Program-made: the position numbers and the translations under genes
Assembly (NCBI RefSeq): GCF_023221595.1
Contig: NZ_CP096563.1
Location: 2,214,501 to 2,278,500, forward strand
Reading direction: 5' to 3'
Origin: Rhodococcus qingshengii JCM 15477
GTDB lineage: Bacteria > Actinomycetota > Actinomycetes > Mycobacteriales > Mycobacteriaceae
DNA length: 64,000 nucleotides
Notes under the pieces: model-generated
Told to the model about the DNA's origin: nothing
Seen by the model: the letters and a program-made list of their open reading frames with translations, nothing else
Database searches by the model: none
Shown here: piece after piece, positions 24,964 through 33,853 of the stretch
Layout: each line of letters begins with the position of its first letter
How positions within the stretch are numbered: the stretch's first letter is position 1

Positions 24964-26706
24964 TTGAGTAAGCAGCAAGGTGCGCAGTTTCTCGGCCCGC
25001 AGCAGCGCGAAGCTGCTTGGGAACAACTTCAGACCGAGCAATTCGACGTCGTCGTGGTGGGCGGTGGTGTCGTCGGTGTCGGAGCGGCCCTCGATGCGGC
25101 CACCCGCGGGCTGAAGGTTGCGTTGGTCGAGGCCCGTGACTACGCATCCGGTACGTCCAGTCGCTCGTCGAAGATGTTCCACGGCGGTCTCCGCTATCTC
25201 GAGCAACTAGAATTCGGCCTCGTTCGTGAGGCGTTGCGTGAGCGCGAACTCTCGCTGACCACGCTCGCTCCGCACCTGGTCAAGCCGCTGAAGTTTCTGT
25301 TCCCCTTGGCTCACCGAGTGTGGGAACGCCCGTACATGGCCGCGGGAATCTTCCTCTACGACCGGATGGGCGGCGCCAAATCGGTCCCCTCCCAGAAGCA
25401 CTTGACGCGGGCGGGCGCACTGCGCATGTCGCCGAGCCTCAAGCGCAGTTCACTGACCGGTGGCATCCAGTACTACGACACCGTCGTCGACGACGCTCGG
25501 CACACCATGACCGTTGCACGGACCGCCGCCCACTACGGCGCGGTTGTCCGAACGTCGACGCAGGTCGTGGGATTTCTGCGTGAAGCGGACCGGGTCTCGG
25601 GAGTTCGTGTTCGCGACTGCGAAGACGGCCGTACCGCGGAGGTCAAGGGTCACGTCGTCATCAATGCAACCGGTGTCTGGACGGACGAAATCCAGGCCCT
25701 CTCACGTCAGCGCGGACGGTTCCGGGTGCGAGCGTCGAAGGGCGTACACATCGTCGTCCCGCGCGATCGCATCGTCAGTGAAGCCGCCATCATCCTGCGT
25801 ACCGAGAAATCGGTGCTGTTCGTCATTCCGTGGGGCAGTCACTGGATCATCGGCACCACGGACACCGACTGGAACTTGGATCTCGCTCACCCAGCGGCAA
25901 CCAAAGCAGATATCGACTACATCCTCGGCCACGTGAACTCCGTTCTGGTCACGCCGCTGACGCACGCCGACATCGACGGTGTGTACGCAGGCCTGCGTCC
26001 GCTGCTCGCCGGTGAGAGCGACGAGACGTCGAAGCTCTCGCGCGAGCACGCCGTTGCCCGTGTGGCTCCAGGCCTGGTCGCCATCGCCGGTGGAAAGTAC
26101 ACGACGTATCGGGTCATGGCGGAAGACGCCGTCGATGTCGCAGCAGAAGACATTCCGGCGCGAGTGGCGTCGTCGATCACGGAGAAGGTGCCGCTCGTCG
26201 GCGCCGACGGATACTTCGCGTTGATCAATCAGACTGTGCAACTGGGCGAGCAGTACGGCTTGCATCCGTATCGCGTCAAGCACTTGCTCGACCGCTACGG
26301 TTCACTCATCACGGAGGTCCTCGAACTCGGCCGACAGACGCCGGAGTTGTTGCAGCCCATCACAGATGCCCCCGATTACCTTCAGGTCGAGGCTGTGTAC
26401 GCCGCCGCGGCCGAGGGTGCATTGCACCTCGACGACATCCTGGCTCGCCGCATGCGCATCGCAATCGAGTACCCGCATCGTGGTGTCAACTGTGCGCAAC
26501 AGGTTGCCGGATTGGTTGCCCCGATTCTCGGTTGGGATGCCGCCACCGTCGAGCGCGAGGTCGACACGTACCGAGCGCGCGTCGAAGCGGAGATCGAGTC
26601 GCAGACCCAGCCGGACGACGAGTCGGCCGACGCCTTGCGCGCCGCAGCGCCGGAGTCTCGGGCCGAGATCCTCGAACCCGTCGTCGTGGTGCCGGATCGG
26701 GTCTGA
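24964..26706 (+). CDS. glpD: Glycerol-3-phosphate dehydrogenase, FAD-dependent
   Basis: Oxidises glycerol 3-phosphate to dihydroxyacetone phosphate and reduces the quinone pool; peripheral membrane enzyme. The 580-residue protein has the FAD fold VVVVGGGVVGVGAALDAATRG (opening cited VVGGGVVGVG), SSKMFHGGLRYLEQ, GTTDTDW, and GGKYTTYR. Start is TTG at 24964 with AGGAG eight bases before. Corresponds to mycobacterial glpD2. The C-terminal ~40 residues are acidic and variable. Confidence 0.95.
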   Translation: MSKQQGAQFLGPQQREAAWEQLQTEQFDVVVVGGGVVGVGAALDAATRGLKVALVEARDYASGTSSRSSKMFHGGLRYLEQLEFGLVREALRERELSLTTLAPHLVKPLKFLFPLAHRVWERPYMAAGIFLYDRMGGAKSVPSQKHLTRAGALRMSPSLKRSSLTGGIQYYDTVVDDARHTMTVARTAAHYGAVVRTSTQVVGFLREADRVSGVRVRDCEDGRTAEVKGHVVINATGVWTDEIQALSRQRGRFRVRASKGVHIVVPRDRIVSEAAIILRTEKSVLFVIPWGSHWIIGTTDTDWNLDLAHPAATKADIDYILGHVNSVLVTPLTHADIDGVYAGLRPLLAGESDETSKLSREHAVARVAPGLVAIAGGKYTTYRVMAEDAVDVAAEDIPARVASSITEKVPLVGADGYFALINQTVQLGEQYGLHPYRVKHLLDRYGSLITEVLELGRQTPELLQPITDAPDYLQVEAVYAAAAEGALHLDDILARRMRIAIEYPHRGVNCAQQVAGLVAPILGWDAATVEREVDTYRARVEAEIESQTQPDDESADALRAAAPESRAEILEPVVVVPDRV

Positions 26707-26805
26707 GTCGCCCGTCGTTTGTTCTCGGTCTGTCGCGGGTAGGCGGATGTCGAATCACCACCCGTGTCAGCACAGACCGGTCGAGCGTCGCCCAGGAGGA
26801 TCCCA

Positions 26806-27348
26806 ATGTTCGGTAGTCGGTCGAGATCTGCTGAGGAACACATAGCCACTGCTTATCTGGTCACTCACCTGTGCGGAGCGATGGTAGGGCTGCAACTCTC
26901 GCGGTCACTCTCGGACTCGTACGGCGCGTGGGCCGACGGTGAGCTGGACTCGTTGCCGGGTGAGCTCGAGTACGAGATCGAGCAGCTGCTGCAACTGATC
27001 GAGGACACCCAGGGCATATCTCTGCCGCGGTACTCCAAGATCGACGCGACGGTCAATCGGATCAGGCGCCTCGTCCATGTCGACGCCATCTGGCGCAACC
27101 GTCTCGTGAAGCTGGCAACTCTCGAGATCATGCGGACCGCTCTGTGCGGCAAGAGTGCGATGTGGGAGGTCCTGAGAGACATTCCGGCCGGGGAGACGGA
27201 GGAGCAGTACCGCGAGCTCAACGACCTGGTGTCCAAGCAGATCACCACCGTCACGGCTCTGCATCACCGCGCGGCTACGGAAGCTTTTCAGGGGACGGAC
27301 GGGCGGGAATCGGCGAGCGGCGGCGACCCCATCCGCTCGAGTAAGTAA
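26806..27348 (+). CDS. Hypothetical protein, 180 residues
   Basis: Not recognised. A soluble, mostly helical protein with no signal peptide or membrane segment; residues 40-80 are acidic and Leu-rich (GELEYEIEQLLQLIED), the middle is basic (NRIRRLVHVDAIWRNRLVK), and the C-terminus is low-complexity. A clear AGGAGG precedes ATG 26806 at six bases, supporting real translation. It lies 56 bases before the GAF-ANTAR gene and may be co-transcribed with it; no function is implied by that. Confidence 0.6.
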   Translation: MFGSRSRSAEEHIATAYLVTHLCGAMVGLQLSRSLSDSYGAWADGELDSLPGELEYEIEQLLQLIEDTQGISLPRYSKIDATVNRIRRLVHVDAIWRNRLVKLATLEIMRTALCGKSAMWEVLRDIPAGETEEQYRELNDLVSKQITTVTALHHRAATEAFQGTDGRESASGGDPIRSSK

Positions 27349-27404
27349 GGTTTGTACCGTTCGGTGAAGAATTCGATGAACGGTAGACCCCGAGGTGTAT
27401 GGAG

Positions 27405-28115
27405 ATGGCTGAGCGCGACCAAGCACTGACAGAACCCACGGCAGTGTTCGCGGCGTTGGCGGAGATCCTCTACTCCGCCGCAGACAGCGCCGAGGTGTAC
27501 TCCGCGATCTGTTCGGCGGCTGTCGAGTTGATTCCCGGTTGCGATCACGCAAGCCTGATGCTGCGACGGGGAAACACCAACGTCACGGTAGCGGCAAGCG
27601 ATGAGATCGCCGAGCATGCAGACGATCTTGAACGTGCGACTGGTGAGGGGCCGTGCATCGACGCCCTCGACACGGAGGCGCCGCAGCTCGAGTCAGATCT
27701 TCGCACTCCGAATCAGTGGCCCGAGTTCGCTCGGAAAGTAGTGGCAGAGACACCCATTCGTGGCTCGATGGGGTTCCGACTGATGGTCGATCGTCAGAAG
27801 TTCGGTGCCCTCAACCTCTTCTCCGACACTCCGGGAGCATTCACGGAAACTGTTGCCGACCACGCGATCATGTTGGCATCGTTTGCATCCGTGGCCGTCA
27901 CCGCACTGAACCGAGGAGAGGATGCCGACTCGCTGCGGCGAGGCCTGGCGAGCAGTCGCGAAATCGGTCAGGCCGTCGGTCTGCTGATGGCATTGCATCG
28001 GGTGTCCGACGACGAGGCCTTCGACATTCTGGTGCGAACCTCGCAGAACATGAACGTCAAGATCGCCGAGTTGGCGCGCAAGGTCATCGTCCAGCATCGT
28101 TCGACTCTGGACTGA
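27405..28115 (+). CDS. GAF-ANTAR domain RNA-binding antiterminator regulator
   Basis: A 236-residue sensor-regulator. A GAF domain spans about residues 15-160 (CDHASLMLRRG, EGPCIDAL, FGALNLFSD), and a C-terminal ANTAR three-helix domain about 170-235 (SSREIGQAVGLLMALHRV, SDDEAFDILVRTSQNMN). ANTAR domains bind paired hairpins in nascent RNA to prevent termination. The GAF ligand is unknown. A GAGG at 27392 suits the ATG at 27405 better than the one at 27399. The 3' end overlaps the convergent LysR gene by 32 bases. Confidence 0.87.
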   Translation: MAERDQALTEPTAVFAALAEILYSAADSAEVYSAICSAAVELIPGCDHASLMLRRGNTNVTVAASDEIAEHADDLERATGEGPCIDALDTEAPQLESDLRTPNQWPEFARKVVAETPIRGSMGFRLMVDRQKFGALNLFSDTPGAFTETVADHAIMLASFASVAVTALNRGEDADSLRRGLASSREIGQAVGLLMALHRVSDDEAFDILVRTSQNMNVKIAELARKVIVQHRSTLD

Positions 28116-29031
28116 GGGCTTCGTTCGCCCCGGGAGAGCCGAGGAGTTGAGATCGCTTGCGATCCACCGTCTCTCGAAGTGCCGTCACCACCGCTGCGAC
28201 TTCCGGTCGGCGCAAGGATTCAGAACGAGCCACCAACCAGTACGAAAGTCTGACTTCGATGTGAGCCGGCAGCACGCGAATCAGATCGTCGTGCTGCTCG
28301 GCCATGAAGCAGGGGAGCAGGCCGATGCCGGCACCCGCGCGCGTTGCCTCGATGTGGACGAACACGTTGGTGGACGTGACGGCCTCGCGCATGGAAACCG
28401 TGAGCTTGCGGGCCAGATCGAGTTCGTCGACCTGCAGCATCGAGTCGATGAAATACACGAGCGAGTGTTCGGCCAGCTCTTCGGCACTTTCGGGCACTGC
28501 ATTCTGACGTAGATACTCTCGGGAGGCGTACAAACCCAGCGCGTAGTCGGCCAGATGGACGGCCTCGGCGCGGTGAACTTGAGGTTTGCCGACAACAACC
28601 TCGATGTCGAGCCCCGAGCGTATCTGCGACGCCTTTCTGGTCGCGACGACTATCTCCACGCTCACGCGAGGATGGCGTCTGCGAACCGCTGCGCCGGCGG
28701 GGGCCGCGATGTATGCGCTGAAGCCGTCGGTGGCCGAGACCCGCACGACGCCGTCGAGTTGCTGCTGACCGGTGGAGTCGAGCGCCAGTTCGTTCACCGC
28801 GGCCTCGATGCGCTCGGCCGCGCTGAGAGCTTGTCTGCCCAGGTCGGTCAACTCCCAGCCGCCGGACGAGCGGGCCAGTACACGGCCGCCGAGGTTCTTC
28901 TCGAGCGAGGCGATGCGGCGCGAAATGGTGGTGTGGTTGAGGCCCAGGTCGTCGGCGGCGGTGTTGAAGCGGCCGGTGCGACCGACCGCGAGAAGCACCA
29001 GTAGGTCGTCCGGGCTCAGTCCGAGTGTCAT
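28084..29031 (-). CDS. LysR-family transcriptional regulator of the hydroxybutyrate operon
   Basis: A 315-residue LysR protein with N-terminal helix-turn-helix (FNTAADDLGLNHTTISRRIASLE, key part LNHTTISRRI) and an effector domain. The HTTISRRI variant recognition helix is typical of a LysR subgroup that uses histidine-threonine rather than PSLSRQI. Start ATG 29031 (MTLGLSPDDL). Divergent from an MHS transporter and 3-hydroxybutyrate dehydrogenase operon, so it probably controls that operon and itself. Confidence 0.87.
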   Translation of the reverse strand: MTLGLSPDDLLVLLAVGRTGRFNTAADDLGLNHTTISRRIASLEKNLGGRVLARSSGGWELTDLGRQALSAAERIEAAVNELALDSTGQQQLDGVVRVSATDGFSAYIAAPAGAAVRRRHPRVSVEIVVATRKASQIRSGLDIEVVVGKPQVHRAEAVHLADYALGLYASREYLRQNAVPESAEELAEHSLVYFIDSMLQVDELDLARKLTVSMREAVTSTNVFVHIEATRAGAGIGLLPCFMAEQHDDLIRVLPAHIEVRLSYWLVARSESLRRPEVAAVVTALRETVDRKRSQLLGSPGANEALSPESNDAGR

Positions 29032-29043
29032 ATCTGCATTTTT

Positions 29044-29058
29044 GCACCTATATGGTGC
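29044..29058. promoter_or_regulatory. Candidate LysR-type binding site
   Basis: GCACC-TATAT-GGTGC is an inverted repeat with a five-base AT centre, starting 13 bases upstream of the LysR gene start. Size and composition fit a LysR recognition element for autoregulation; no experimental support. Confidence 0.4.
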
Positions 29059-29133
29059 GAGATTTGTCATTGTCGTGCCAAGAATCTGCACCGATACTCA
29101 TCGAGTCACAAAAAATGTGCGAGCGGTCACATT

Positions 29134-29152
29134 CCTGATCGTGAAGATCAGG
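29134..29152. promoter_or_regulatory. Inverted repeat before the MHS transporter gene
   Basis: CCTGATC (29134-29140) and GATCAGG (29146-29152) are perfect inverted copies with a five-base spacer, 32 bases before the ATG at 29185. It could be an activation-site element for the LysR regulator or a leader hairpin. Confidence 0.4.
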
Positions 29153-29184
29153 CGAATCGCGAACTGAAGACGAGGGAGTCCACG

Positions 29185-30561
29185 ATGAGCGTCGACAACA
29201 TGCCGAAACCCGAGAGCCAAGCCCCACCATCGGGGCTGAAGAAGGTGGTCGGCGCCTCGATGGCGGGCACCGTGGTCGAGTGGTACGAGTTCTTTCTGTA
29301 CGGCACGGCGGCCACGCTGGTCTTCAGCAAAGTCTTCTTTCCTGGCGGCGGCAACGAGCTGGATGCGATCATCGCGGCTTTCATCACCTACGCCGTCGGA
29401 TTCGCCGCCCGGCCACTCGGCGGAATCGTCTTCGGATATTTCGGAGACAAGTTCGGCCGGAAGCAGTTGTTGCAGTTCAGTTTGCTGCTGGTCGGTGCCG
29501 CGACCTTCCTGATGGGCTGTCTACCGACATACGGTCAGATCGGCTACTGGGCGCCGGCACTGCTGGTCACGCTGCGCTTCATCCAAGGATTTGCTGTCGG
29601 CGGCGAATGGGGTGGGGCGGTACTCCTTGTCGCCGAGCACAGCCCGAATCGATCTCGCGGGTTCTGGTCGTCCTGGCCTCAGGCCGGCGTACCGATGGGC
29701 AACCTGGTGGCCACTGTCGTGCTGTTGATCCTGACGTCGACGCTCTCGGACGAATCCTTCATGAGTTGGGGCTGGCGCGTTGCCTTCTGGCTCTCCGCGG
29801 TGATCGTTCTGGTCGGGTACTACGTTCGGACCAAGGTCACCGACGCTCCCATTTTCATTGCGGCGCAGAAGGAAGCAGAACTGGTCAAGGCAACCTCGTA
29901 CAGCGTTTTCGAGGTGGTCAAGCGTTACCCGCGCGGAGTGTTGACCGCGATGGGCCTGCGTTTCGCCGAAAACGTCATGTACTACCTTGTGGTGACATTC
30001 TCGATCACCTACCTCAAGGTCGTCGTTCATGCGGACACGGCGCACATCCTCTGGTGGATGCTGATGGCACATGCCGTGCACTTCGCAGTGATTCCGTTGG
30101 TAGGCAAACTGTCCGACACGATCGGTCGACGCCCGGTGTACATGATCGGCGCCGTCACCGCCGGAACATGGGGATTCTTCGCCTTTCCGATGATGAACAG
30201 CGGGCACAATGCAGTCATCTTGTCGGCAATCATCATCGGGCTTGTGTTCCACGCGTTCATGTACGCCGGCCAACCCGCGATCATGGCCGAGATGTTCCCG
30301 ACCCGGATGCGCTATTCCGGTGTCTCCCTGGGATATCAGGTCACGTCGATCGTGGCAGGTTCACTGGCTCCGATCATCGCGACCGGACTGCTGAGCAAGT
30401 TCGACTCCTCGGTCCCCATCGCGATCTATCTCCTGCTGGCATCCCTGGTCACTATCGTCGCAGTCGTTTTCGCGCGGGAGACCAAGGGAATCTCGCTCGA
30501 GTCCGTCGATGCCGCCGACGCACGAGTGCTCGCCGACGAGCGGGCCGGTGTTTCCGCATGA
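29185..30561 (+). CDS. MHS-family (MFS) transporter, likely 3-hydroxybutyrate or related acid
   Basis: Membrane symporter of 458 residues with about 12 helices and MHS signatures: GTVVEWYEFFLYG, FGYFGDKFGRKQLL, RFIQGFAVGGEWGGAV and RYSGVSLGYQV. A GAGGGAG sequence lies upstream of ATG 29185. It is coupled by ATGA overlap to the dehydrogenase gene that follows, so the transported compound is probably the dehydrogenase substrate (3-hydroxybutyrate) or a similar short acid; that is inferred from context. Confidence 0.88.
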   Translation: MSVDNMPKPESQAPPSGLKKVVGASMAGTVVEWYEFFLYGTAATLVFSKVFFPGGGNELDAIIAAFITYAVGFAARPLGGIVFGYFGDKFGRKQLLQFSLLLVGAATFLMGCLPTYGQIGYWAPALLVTLRFIQGFAVGGEWGGAVLLVAEHSPNRSRGFWSSWPQAGVPMGNLVATVVLLILTSTLSDESFMSWGWRVAFWLSAVIVLVGYYVRTKVTDAPIFIAAQKEAELVKATSYSVFEVVKRYPRGVLTAMGLRFAENVMYYLVVTFSITYLKVVVHADTAHILWWMLMAHAVHFAVIPLVGKLSDTIGRRPVYMIGAVTAGTWGFFAFPMMNSGHNAVILSAIIIGLVFHAFMYAGQPAIMAEMFPTRMRYSGVSLGYQVTSIVAGSLAPIIATGLLSKFDSSVPIAIYLLLASLVTIVAVVFARETKGISLESVDAADARVLADERAGVSA

Positions 30562-31301
30562 CGCTCTCCGGCAAAACGGCACTGGTCACCGGTGGTGCCA
30601 GCGGTATCGGCGAGGCGTGTGCTCGACTCCTTGCCGCCCGCGGCGCCCACGTCACCGTCGCTGATCTCGACGACGTCGCCGCGAAGGCGCTGGCCGACGA
30701 GATCGACGGCACTGCGTGGGCCGTCGATCTCCTCGACACCGACCAACTCGTGGATCTGGCACTCGAGACGGACGTACTTGTCAACAACGCCGGCATTCAA
30801 CGGGTCAGTCCCATCGAGGATTTCGACGTCGAGGACTTCCGGAAGATTCAACGCCTCATGGTCGAAGCGCCGTTCCTCCTGGTCAGAGCGGCCCTGCCGT
30901 ACATGTACCGCAAAGGATTCGGGCGCATCGTCAACATTTCCTCGGTCCACGGGCTCCGCGCTTCGGCATTCAAGAGTGCGTACGTCACGGCAAAGCACGG
31001 ACTCGAAGGGCTGTCGAAAGTTGTTGCGCTCGAAGGTGCCCCACACGGTGTCACCAGTAACTGTGTCAATCCGGGCTACGTCCTGACACCACTCGTGCGA
31101 TCCCAGATCTCCGACCAGGCAAAGGTTCACGGAATCAGTGAATCCGAGGTTGTCGAGAAGGTGATGCTCACCGAGAGCGCGATCAAACGGATGGTCGAGC
31201 CCGCAGAAGTGGCATCGCTGGTGGGGTGGCTGGCATCGCCCGAGGCGTCGATGGTGACGGGGGCTTCGTACACCATCGACGGCGGGTGGAGCGCCAGCTA
31301 G
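30558..31301 (+). CDS. 3-hydroxybutyrate dehydrogenase (short-chain dehydrogenase)
   Basis: NAD-dependent SDR of 247 residues converting 3-hydroxybutyrate to acetoacetate. Motifs: cofactor loop TGGASGIGEA, NNAG, catalytic serine in NISSVHGLRAS, Y-x-x-x-K in SAYVTAKHG, and the PGYVLTPLVRSQI-DQAKVHGIS stretch characteristic of bacterial 3-hydroxybutyrate dehydrogenases. ATG at 30558 overlaps the transporter stop. Allows use of external 3-hydroxybutyrate or of stored polyhydroxybutyrate. Confidence 0.9.
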   Translation: MTLSGKTALVTGGASGIGEACARLLAARGAHVTVADLDDVAAKALADEIDGTAWAVDLLDTDQLVDLALETDVLVNNAGIQRVSPIEDFDVEDFRKIQRLMVEAPFLLVRAALPYMYRKGFGRIVNISSVHGLRASAFKSAYVTAKHGLEGLSKVVALEGAPHGVTSNCVNPGYVLTPLVRSQISDQAKVHGISESEVVEKVMLTESAIKRMVEPAEVASLVGWLASPEASMVTGASYTIDGGWSAS

Positions 31302-31337
31302 ATCACTGGGGCTGCTGTGTTGTTCAAGCTGCCGGGT

Positions 31338-32222
31338 TCAGGCTTCGGGAATCTCGATTCCGAACTTCTCGCGGGTGATGACCTCGGGTTCGGGACCGCC
31401 GCGAACTCCGGTGTCGAGTGCGTCGATTGCGGAGAGTTCTTCGGCGGTGAGTTCGAAGTCGAACACGTCGAAGTTCTCCGCGATCCGCGAGGGAGTCACC
31501 GACTTGGGGATCACCTGGCGGCCCTGCTGGAGGTGCCAGCGCAGCATCACCTGTGCAGGCGACTTGCCGTGAGCGGTCGCGATGGCGCCGATGGTGGCGT
31601 CCTCGAGGGTCGAGCCGTGGGAGCCGTCGCGGTAGAACGTGATTCCGCCGATCGGTGACCATGCCTGAGACAGAATCCCGTGATCGGCGTCGGCCTCGAG
31701 CAAAGTCGACTGCCTGAAGTACGGATGAACCTCGATCTGGTTGACCGCCGGCACCACGGACGTTGCGTCCAGGAGTCGGGTGAGGTGATCCGGCATGAAG
31801 TTACTGACTCCGATGGCGCGGACCTTGCCGTCGGCCAGAAGCGTTTCCAATGCCCTGTACGCGTCGATCGTGCGCTCGAACTCGCTCGGCAACGCCTGAT
31901 GGAGGATCAGGAGGTCGAGTTGTTCGACACCGAGTTTGCCTGCGCTCTTGTCGAGGGCATGCAGAGTCTCGTCGTATCCGTAGTCGGTGATCCAGACCTT
32001 CGACTCGACGAAGATGTCCGCGCGATCGAGTCCGGATCGCCGGATCGCCTCACCGACGCCCTTCTCGTTGCCGTAGGCCGCGGCAGTGTCGATATGGCGA
32101 TAACCCGTCGACAGCGCGGACTCGACGGCGGCGAGTGTTTCGTCCGGCGGCGTCTGGTACACGCCGAAGCCAAGCGCGGGGATGTCGACGCCGTTGTTCA
32201 GTTTCAGACTCGGGATTCTCAT
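31338..32222 (-). CDS. Aldo/keto reductase
   Basis: NADPH-dependent carbonyl reductase of the AKR superfamily, 294 residues. The catalytic tetrad is visible: D and Y in HIDTAAAYGNE, K in FVESKVW, H in LLILHQALP. Cofactor-binding elements IPKSVTPSRI lie near the C-terminus. The 2,5-diketo-gluconate/morphinone-type subfamily is likely, but the substrate is unknown. ATG 32222 chosen over a GTG nine bases upstream; neither has a clear ribosome-binding site. Stands alone between operons. Confidence 0.88.
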   Translation of the reverse strand: MRIPSLKLNNGVDIPALGFGVYQTPPDETLAAVESALSTGYRHIDTAAAYGNEKGVGEAIRRSGLDRADIFVESKVWITDYGYDETLHALDKSAGKLGVEQLDLLILHQALPSEFERTIDAYRALETLLADGKVRAIGVSNFMPDHLTRLLDATSVVPAVNQIEVHPYFRQSTLLEADADHGILSQAWSPIGGITFYRDGSHGSTLEDATIGAIATAHGKSPAQVMLRWHLQQGRQVIPKSVTPSRIAENFDVFDFELTAEELSAIDALDTGVRGGPEPEVITREKFGIEIPEA

Positions 32223-32324
32223 GTCGTCCACGGTAGCGGCGGCCGGGGGTTCGGCGGGAGTGACTGCTCAGCCGGGTAACGGCAGTACCCCTTCAGGCCT
32301 GGGGCTTCGCGATCGGGGGACTCG

Positions 32325-32861
32325 TCAATGAGTGAGCACTATCTTCAACCCGACTATGAGGGTGGCGACGGCAGCGAGGCCGAACGCTGCCAGATGGGTG
32401 TTCGTACTGACTTTCTCGCCGTGCAGTCGGCTGATCACGTAACTGGTGGAACCGATCCGCAGGATCAAGACGATTTCCGCGATCAACTGCGCCGTCCGTG
32501 GTTCCAGGAAGTTGAACCACGCCGTCGCGAGAATGACGACAGGAACAACCGCAGAGGTGAGGATCGGGACGGAATCGCGAAGAGAGTCGATTCTCTCCGC
32601 GGTCGTCAGTCGGCGATCGTTGCGAATGCTCTCGCCGACTCCCTCGGCAAATGTGTGGGCGATGTATGTCGACAATGCCGTGCCGACCACAATCGCGGCG
32701 CCGAGCGATTCCTGAGATTTCGTCACCGGTATGAGTGCGGCGAGGACAAGAATGTTGCCGTAGATGTACGCGGTGGTCCTCGCCGCCACACGTTCTTGTC
32801 CCAGCGGCGCACCGTGAGACGTGATCGGACGGTTCAGCAGGGTTCGCAGGTCCCACTCCAT
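32325..32861 (-). CDS. Integral membrane protein of unknown function
   Basis: A 178-residue protein with four to five hydrophobic segments (around residues 32-45 YIYGNILVLAAL, 50-70, 100-115 ILTSAVVPVVILA, 125-140 and 155-175 AAFGLAAVATLIVG). A short charged loop (SIRNDRRLTTAERIDSLRD) separates halves. No family recognised. It ends 17 bases from the 3' side of the DUF2236 gene, in the same direction, and could be co-transcribed with it. Confidence 0.65.
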   Translation of the reverse strand: MEWDLRTLLNRPITSHGAPLGQERVAARTTAYIYGNILVLAALIPVTKSQESLGAAIVVGTALSTYIAHTFAEGVGESIRNDRRLTTAERIDSLRDSVPILTSAVVPVVILATAWFNFLEPRTAQLIAEIVLILRIGSTSYVISRLHGEKVSTNTHLAAFGLAAVATLIVGLKIVLTH

Positions 32862-32878
32862 GTTCAGAGCATGGCAGA

Positions 32879-33820
32879 TCAGACCCTGGGGCTGTAGTGC
32901 ATCGGGTTATCTCGCTGCTCGAGCGGGGGCAGGTTGCGCGCCGGTGTGTGGACCAGTGGTGCATCGGCGGGGATTCGGCCGTCAGCTCGATCCCATCCCG
33001 CGCGAGCACGTGGCTGATACCGGTATCGCCACGGCACCAGACGGAAGACGGCGTTGACGGTGCGGCCGACAGCGTTGTGAATTTTCTGATCGCGACTGGT
33101 CCACGAGTAGCCGAGTAGGTCTCGAACCGGTTGGTCGTACATTCCGACCGTCAGCCACACGAATCCGCGGGCGAGGGGGATTCGGGCGAGCCGCCACAAC
33201 GGATCGGGTAGCCACGTCATGTACGGGGGCTTGCCGAGTCCCGACAGGTCGAGGACGTCGCGGGTCGCCTTGTTGTCTTCGAGTACGTTGCGGCACATGT
33301 GGTCCCAGTACTCCTGAAATGCTTCCCAGGTCTCGGGAACAGGGCGCATGCTCATCCCGTACAGGCGGTACCACTGAATGTGCTCGGTGAAGAGCTGACG
33401 TTTCTGGGCCTCGGTCAAGCCACCGGAGAAGTTCTCGGCAGTGACGATGGTGCCCATGAAGAATGTTGCGTGCGCCCAGTAGAAAGTGTCGGGATCAAGT
33501 GCGTGATACCGACGCCCCAACTTGTCGACGCCCTTGATTCGTGTGTGATAGCCGCGGACTTCTTCGGCTGTCTGCTGCGCGCGATCGCCGTCGAAGACCA
33601 CGCCTGCAATGGGATACAGCGAGCGGTACAGCCGTTCCCAGCGCTCGTCGAAGAACTGCGAGTGCTCCTCGACCCCGGCGCCGAGACCAGGGTGCATGTT
33701 TTGCATCGAACCTGCCCAGACACCTTGGAGCATCCCGCGCCAGTCGCCGAAATACTTCCAGGTCAGGGAATCCGGACCGAGGGGAACCGGGGTGCTGCTG
33801 TCGTCAAGTTGACTACGCAT
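32879..33820 (-). CDS. DUF2236 / MpaB-type oxygenase-like protein
   Basis: A 313-residue member of the family that includes rubber oxygenase Lcp and fungal MpaB, heme-containing oxygen-dependent enzymes. Conserved-looking pieces: NMHPGLGAGVEEHS, GVVFDGDRAQQTAEEVRGYH (cited GVVFDGD), RYHALDPDTFYWAHATFF and the C-terminal arginine/histidine region. No signal peptide, so it is intracellular, unlike Lcp. Start ATG 33820. It is divergent from a TetR gene across 87 bases holding a twin palindrome; DUF2236/TetR pairs are frequent in actinobacteria. Substrate unknown. Confidence 0.8.
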   Translation of the reverse strand: MRSQLDDSSTPVPLGPDSLTWKYFGDWRGMLQGVWAGSMQNMHPGLGAGVEEHSQFFDERWERLYRSLYPIAGVVFDGDRAQQTAEEVRGYHTRIKGVDKLGRRYHALDPDTFYWAHATFFMGTIVTAENFSGGLTEAQKRQLFTEHIQWYRLYGMSMRPVPETWEAFQEYWDHMCRNVLEDNKATRDVLDLSGLGKPPYMTWLPDPLWRLARIPLARGFVWLTVGMYDQPVRDLLGYSWTSRDQKIHNAVGRTVNAVFRLVPWRYRYQPRARAGWDRADGRIPADAPLVHTPARNLPPLEQRDNPMHYSPRV

Positions 33821-33853
33821 GTTGTCAGATTAGGATCGACAACAGCGGTAGTC
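33811..33853. promoter_or_regulatory. Twin 16-bp palindromic operator between DUF2236 and TetR genes
   Basis: Two copies of GACWAC-N4-GTWGTC: site 1 GACTACgcatGTTGTC (33811-33826) covers the DUF2236 start codon; site 2 GACAACagcgGTAGTC (33838-33853). The spacing is 11 bases, centre-to-centre 27. The pair is also mutually inverted, extending to TTGACTAC at 33809 and GTAGTCAA ending at 33855. Most likely bound by two dimers of the adjacent TetR protein. Confidence 0.65.

Noticed and set aside
29280..30557. A long upstream extension of the 3-hydroxybutyrate dehydrogenase frame, which could look like a fusion protein
   Set aside because: The extension is an Arg-rich alternate frame of the MHS transporter; the dehydrogenase starts at the ATGA overlap at 30558.
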